NCBI RefSeq assembly: GCF_006439355.1
Contig: NZ_VFTG01000002.1
Coordinates: 124,001-188,000 of the forward strand
Source of the DNA: Mesorhizobium sp. B4-1-3
GTDB lineage: Bacteria > Pseudomonadota > Alphaproteobacteria > Rhizobiales > Rhizobiaceae
Reading direction: 5' to 3'
DNA length: 64,000 nt
Positions within the stretch are counted from its first letter, which is position 1. Each line of letters opens with the position of its first letter. The notes under the pieces were generated by a model. It was not told the DNA's origin, made no database searches, and saw only the letters and a program-made list of their open reading frames with translations. Positions 61,130 through 64,000 of the stretch are shown here, in pieces. Position numbers and translations under genes: made by a program.

Positions 61130-61795
61130 ATGGCCAGCACTGAAGACACGATCGCCGTCCGCATCAGTAAGGAACTGGCGGACCGCATCATTTCGGGCGC
61201 GATCGAGCCCGGATCGCGCCTGCGGCAGGACCATGTTGCCGAGGAGTTCAACACCAGTCATGTCCCGGTGCGCGAGGCCTTCCGGCGCCTGGAGGCTCAA
61301 GGGCTGGCGATCAGCGAGCCTCGGCGCGGCGTGCGCGTCGCCGCTTTCGATCTCGGCGAGGTGAGGGAGGTGGCCGAGATGCGCGCCGCGCTCGAAGTGC
61401 TGGCGCTGCGCCATGCGGCGCCGCATCTGACGGCGTCGATCCTCGACCTCGCAGAGGAGGCGACCAAGGCCGGCGACAAATCCCGCGACGTGCGCTCCTG
61501 GGAAGAGGCCAATCGCTCCTTCCATCGGCTGATCCTGGCGCCCTGCAACATGCCGCGCCTGCTCTCCACCATCGACGACCTGCACGCGGCAAGCGCGCGC
61601 TTCCTGTTCGCGGCCTGGCGCTCGGAATGGGAGACCCGCACCGACCAGGACCACCGCGCGATCCTAAGCGCGCTGAGGCAAGGCAACACCGAATCGGCCG
61701 CCGCGACGCTGGGCCGCCACGTGCAATGGATCGGCCAGAAGCCGGTCAAGACCGCTTCCGGCAGGACCCGCGACGCCTTCGCCATCGTGGGCTAG
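61130..61795 (+). CDS. bioR: Biotin-operon repressor BioR (GntR family)
   Basis: 221 aa. Winged helix (ISGAIEPGSRLRQDHVAEEFNTSHVPVREAFRRLE) and an FCD-type C-terminal domain (about 80-205). BioR replaces BirA as the biotin regulator in many alphaproteobacteria. The identity is supported by the TTATCTATAA boxes in front of this gene and of bioY 280 bp downstream. No classical ribosome site precedes the ATG, which lies beside the operator. Confidence 0.9.
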   Translation: MASTEDTIAVRISKELADRIISGAIEPGSRLRQDHVAEEFNTSHVPVREAFRRLEAQGLAISEPRRGVRVAAFDLGEVREVAEMRAALEVLALRHAAPHLTASILDLAEEATKAGDKSRDVRSWEEANRSFHRLILAPCNMPRLLSTIDDLHAASARFLFAAWRSEWETRTDQDHRAILSALRQGNTESAAATLGRHVQWIGQKPVKTASGRTRDAFAIVG

Positions 61796-61823
61796 GTTCG
61801 GCGGTTGGCCGAAGCCTCTCAGC

Positions 61824-61998
61824 TTCGTCATCCAGGGGCGGAGCGGGAGCGAAGCGGACGCGCAGACCCGAGGATCCATGCCGTTACCTTTATCGTAGAG
61901 TGCGGCGGAGCAGAATTCTGCACGCTTGCAATGCGCCTGCGTAACGGCCTGGGTCTGCGCGCGTCGCTTCGCTCCTTGCTCCGCCCTAGAATGACGAA
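61824..61998. repeat. Palindromic element, family C, between bioR and bioY
   Basis: 175 bp, ends TTCGTCAT (61824-61831) and ATGACGAA (61991-61998). The two halves are imperfect inverted copies: GGGCGGAGC, GAGCGAAGCG, ACGCGCAGACCC and GCCGTTAC each recur as complements in reverse order. No coding potential. It makes up most of the 313-nt gap between bioR and bioY and could fold into one long stem. Confidence 0.88.
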
Positions 61999-62074
61999 AT
62001 CCGTTGTCTGTTCCAGGTCAGCGCTTGCCATTCTTTTTGAAATATGGATTCGATAATAGATGAAGTTCAAAAAT

Positions 62075-62085
62075 TATCTATAATT
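62075..62085 (+). promoter_or_regulatory. BioR box overlapping the bioY promoter -10
   Basis: TTATCTATAA (62075-62084), with TATAAT (62080-62085) embedded in it as a likely -10 element. BioR bound here would block bioY transcription. It lies 24 nt upstream of the bioY start codon. The -35 region is weak. Confidence 0.88.
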
Positions 62086-62108
62086 ACACGCCAACCAGGG
62101 AAGATACC

Positions 62109-62717
62109 GTGACCAACGCAGCCATTTCGACCCAAAAACCCTCTTTCAGCCCGTTGCGGCTGCACAGCCGTTCGCTCGCCTGGCAGATCGGCGCCGTGGT
62201 CCTCGGTTCGCTGTTCCTGGCGCTGTCGTCCTATATCGAGGTGCCGATGGTGCCGGTTCCGGTAACGATGCAGACCTTCGCCGTGACCCTGGTCGGCGCG
62301 CTCTATGGCTGGCGCTTCGGTGCGCTGACCATTGCCGCCTGGCTCGTCGAAGGCGCGGCGGGATTTCCGGTGCTGGCGGGCGGTGCCGCCGGCGTGCAGC
62401 ACTTCGTCGGTCCGACCGGCGGCTATCTCTTCGCTTTCCCGGTCGTCGGCGCCGTCGTCGGCTGGCTGGCCGAGCGCGGCTGGAACGGCAACCGCCTCAT
62501 TCTTGCCTTCGCAGCCATGCTGATCGGCAACTTGCTGTGCCTGGTTCTGGGCAGCGCCTGGCTTGCCGTCATGATCGGCGCCGAGAAGGCCGTCACCTTC
62601 GGCTTCCTGCCCTTCATCGTCGGCGGCCTGCTTAAGTCGGCGCTGGGCGCGGCAACGCTGAAGCTCTTCTCCACCGGTCGGGCGGAACAGCGCGACCGCT
62701 CGTCCGGGACGCGATGA
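62109..62717 (+). CDS. bioY: Biotin transporter BioY
   Basis: 202 aa, six helices. ECF S-component signatures: SYIEVPMVPVPVTMQTFAVTLVGALYG and GPTGGYLFAFPVVGAVVGWLAERG. It takes up biotin, alone or with an ECF energising module, which is not encoded here. GTG start with AGGGAAG upstream. The BioR box in its promoter marks it as a biotin-repressed gene. Overlaps the DUF1284 gene by 4 nt (ATGA). Confidence 0.95.
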   Translation: MTNAAISTQKPSFSPLRLHSRSLAWQIGAVVLGSLFLALSSYIEVPMVPVPVTMQTFAVTLVGALYGWRFGALTIAAWLVEGAAGFPVLAGGAAGVQHFVGPTGGYLFAFPVVGAVVGWLAERGWNGNRLILAFAAMLIGNLLCLVLGSAWLAVMIGAEKAVTFGFLPFIVGGLLKSALGAATLKLFSTGRAEQRDRSSGTR

Positions 62718-63130
62718 CCGTCAGGCTGCGCGCCCATCATCTGCTCTGCCTGCTGACCTATGTCGGCAAGGGCTACTCGCCGGCCTTCACCGCCAATTAT
62801 GACAAGGTGGTGAAGCGGCTGGGCGAGGGGGAGGCGGTTATGATCGTTTCCGGGCCGGACGACATCTGCGCCCCGCTGCTCGGCGAACCGGAGCCGCACT
62901 GCCTGCGCGAGAGCGCCGCCGAGCGGGACGGGCTCGCCGCGCGTGACGTGGGGGCTTTCCTCAACCGGCCGATCCAGGCCGGAGACATGCTCGTGCTGGA
63001 TGCCTCCAGCCTGGCTGGAATGCGGAAGGCTTTTTCCGCCGGCCTGACGCGCCAGGCGTGCTCCGGCTGCGAATGGTCCGGACTGTGCGACGCGGTTGCC
63101 GCCAGCGGATTCAGCGATACTTATCTGTAG
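62714..63130 (+). CDS. DUF1284 family protein, coupled to bioY
   Basis: 138 aa. The opening VRLRAHHLLCLLTYVGKGYS and Cys residues in ICAPL, PHC and CSGCEWSGLC are characteristic; the Cys set suggests metal or Fe-S binding (inference). Function unknown. Translational coupling to bioY implies it is also under BioR control. A small hairpin, GATGCCG/CGGCATC, follows at 63138-63157. Confidence 0.88.
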   Translation: MTVRLRAHHLLCLLTYVGKGYSPAFTANYDKVVKRLGEGEAVMIVSGPDDICAPLLGEPEPHCLRESAAERDGLAARDVGAFLNRPIQAGDMLVLDASSLAGMRKAFSAGLTRQACSGCEWSGLCDAVAASGFSDTYL

Positions 63131-63334
63131 GCAATTCGATGCCGGCATATCGGCATCCCGGCCTCCGCGCAAAAGTTTTTCGCTGGCGCGGCATCGTTTT
63201 TTAAGCCGGATGATTGCATTGTGATTCGCTGCGGATTGAAGCCCGACCCCAAAAAGGCCATGCTTTGACCGGAAAAGATCGAGTCTGTGGGCGGTCCTCC
63301 GAGGGCGGGATCGCGTCTGGCTGAAAGGGATACG

Positions 63335-64000
63335 ATGCGGCAAGGACGTGCGCGCTGGCTGACGAGGCTGGCATTTTTGACCGGTGTGGCGCTTTGGGTG
63401 CTGCCGGTCCAGGCCAAGGAAGAGGCCCAACCGCTGCAGATCACGTCGTTCTCGGGCGCCTATCTCGCAGCCCATATCGCCGAAAGCGATAACGATCTCG
63501 ACGACGCGATTGCTTATTACAAGCAGGCGCTTGCCTTTGCGCCGAACGATAAGGATCTGCAGCAAAGCCTGATGCTGGCCCTCGTCGCGCAAGGCCGCTT
63601 CGAGGAATCGCTGGTCTATGCCGACAAGCTGAAGGAAGTGCCGGACGTCGAGCGCTTCTCGCGCCTGGCGCTGGCCATCGATTCCTTCCACAAGAAGGAC
63701 TACGCCAAGGCGCAGTACTGGCTGAAGCTCTCGCTCGAATCCGATCTCGACCGGTTGCTCTCCGGCGTCATGAACGGCTGGGCCATGGAGGGCGCCGGCA
63801 ACGCGTCCGAGGCGATGGAGTCCATCGACAAGCTCAAGGGCCCGGACTGGTTCGGCCTGTTCAAATCGTTCCACCGCGCGCTGATCGCCGACGCCGCCGG
63901 CCTGAACGACAAGGCCGATGAACTCTACGCCGCCACGCTCGCCGACACCACGGCCGGCGGCTCCGCGCCCGAAACCTGGATGCGCAATGCCCAGGCCTAT
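63335..64000 (+). CDS. Exported TPR-repeat protein, truncated by window edge
   Basis: 222 residues visible. Signal peptide RLAFLTGVALWVLPVQAK, then TPR units (SGAYLAAHIAESDNDLDDAI, YYKQALAFAPNDKDL, ADKLKEV, AKAQYWLKLSLESDLD). AAAGGG lies before the ATG. Such proteins are common in alphaproteobacteria as periplasmic scaffolds. The 204-nt gap 63131-63334 holds the small hairpin and an AT-rich stretch but no gene. Confidence 0.85.
   Translation, partial: MRQGRARWLTRLAFLTGVALWVLPVQAKEEAQPLQITSFSGAYLAAHIAESDNDLDDAIAYYKQALAFAPNDKDLQQSLMLALVAQGRFEESLVYADKLKEVPDVERFSRLALAIDSFHKKDYAKAQYWLKLSLESDLDRLLSGVMNGWAMEGAGNASEAMESIDKLKGPDWFGLFKSFHRALIADAAGLNDKADELYAATLADTTAGGSAPETWMRNAQAY

Overview
The window is a GC-rich, gene-dense chromosomal segment of an alphaproteobacterium of the order Rhizobiales, most like Mesorhizobium or a close Phyllobacteriaceae relative (inference). 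The grounds are many solute-binding-protein ABC operons with GntR, LacI and LysR regulators; a BacA/SbmA peptide transporter; the alphaproteobacterial F0 order atpI-atpB-atpE-b'-b; a BioR/BioY biotin module with BioR boxes; three families of short palindromic intergenic repeats; and a small-RNA locus with three anti-Shine-Dalgarno loops of the rhizobial alpha-r14 (NfeR1) type. I see no rRNA, tRNA, CRISPR array, prophage, transposase or plasmid origin.

Layout. 1-5393 (minus): a GntR-controlled catabolic operon with two enolase-superfamily enzymes, a Tat-exported solute-binding protein and a peptide-type permease cut by the window edge. 5560-7373: a 2-oxoglutarate/Fe(II) oxygenase divergent from a LysR regulator. 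7392-12895: an RND efflux operon in the order small ORF, pump, adaptor, divergent from a TetR regulator, with twin operators between. 13082-13229: the alpha-r14-like sRNA and its promoter. 13306-18660 (minus): a LacI-regulated sugar ABC operon plus an FAH-family enzyme. 18849-24993: a polyamine-type cluster (FAD amine oxidase, two permeases, binding protein, XRE-cupin regulator, ATPase). 25007-34016: a GntR-regulated ABC transporter continuing into a gamma-glutamyltransferase-like enzyme, an oxalyl-CoA-synthetase-like ligase and a ketopantoate-reductase-like dehydrogenase.

34118-49898 is a mixed stretch of small enzymes and regulators: 2H phosphoesterase, SnoaL-like protein, ArsR/AHSA1 pair, ArsC-like protein, DUF488, M29 aminopeptidase, three transporters including BacA, a polysaccharide-deacetylase-like protein, der and a SleB/CwlJ hydrolase. 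50204-53010 is the F0 ATP synthase operon with promoter, internal hairpin and terminator. 53398-61023 is housekeeping: rnhB, a PA0069-type radical SAM protein, a short glycosyltransferase, moaB, ispE, an S49 peptidase, a TrmN6-like methyltransferase, a DUF2007 protein and a polyprenyl diphosphate synthase. 61117-63130 is the biotin module (bioR, palindromic element, bioY, DUF1284). The right edge cuts a TPR protein.

Recurring themes: regulators sit beside their targets with recognisable operators; solute-binding-protein genes are followed by strong intercistronic hairpins at three separate ABC operons; and palindromic repeats occupy most of the longer gaps, one of them inside the 5' end of a coding sequence. 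Two genes, the left-edge permease and ispE, have no ATG, GTG or TTG at the N-terminus their protein homology requires.
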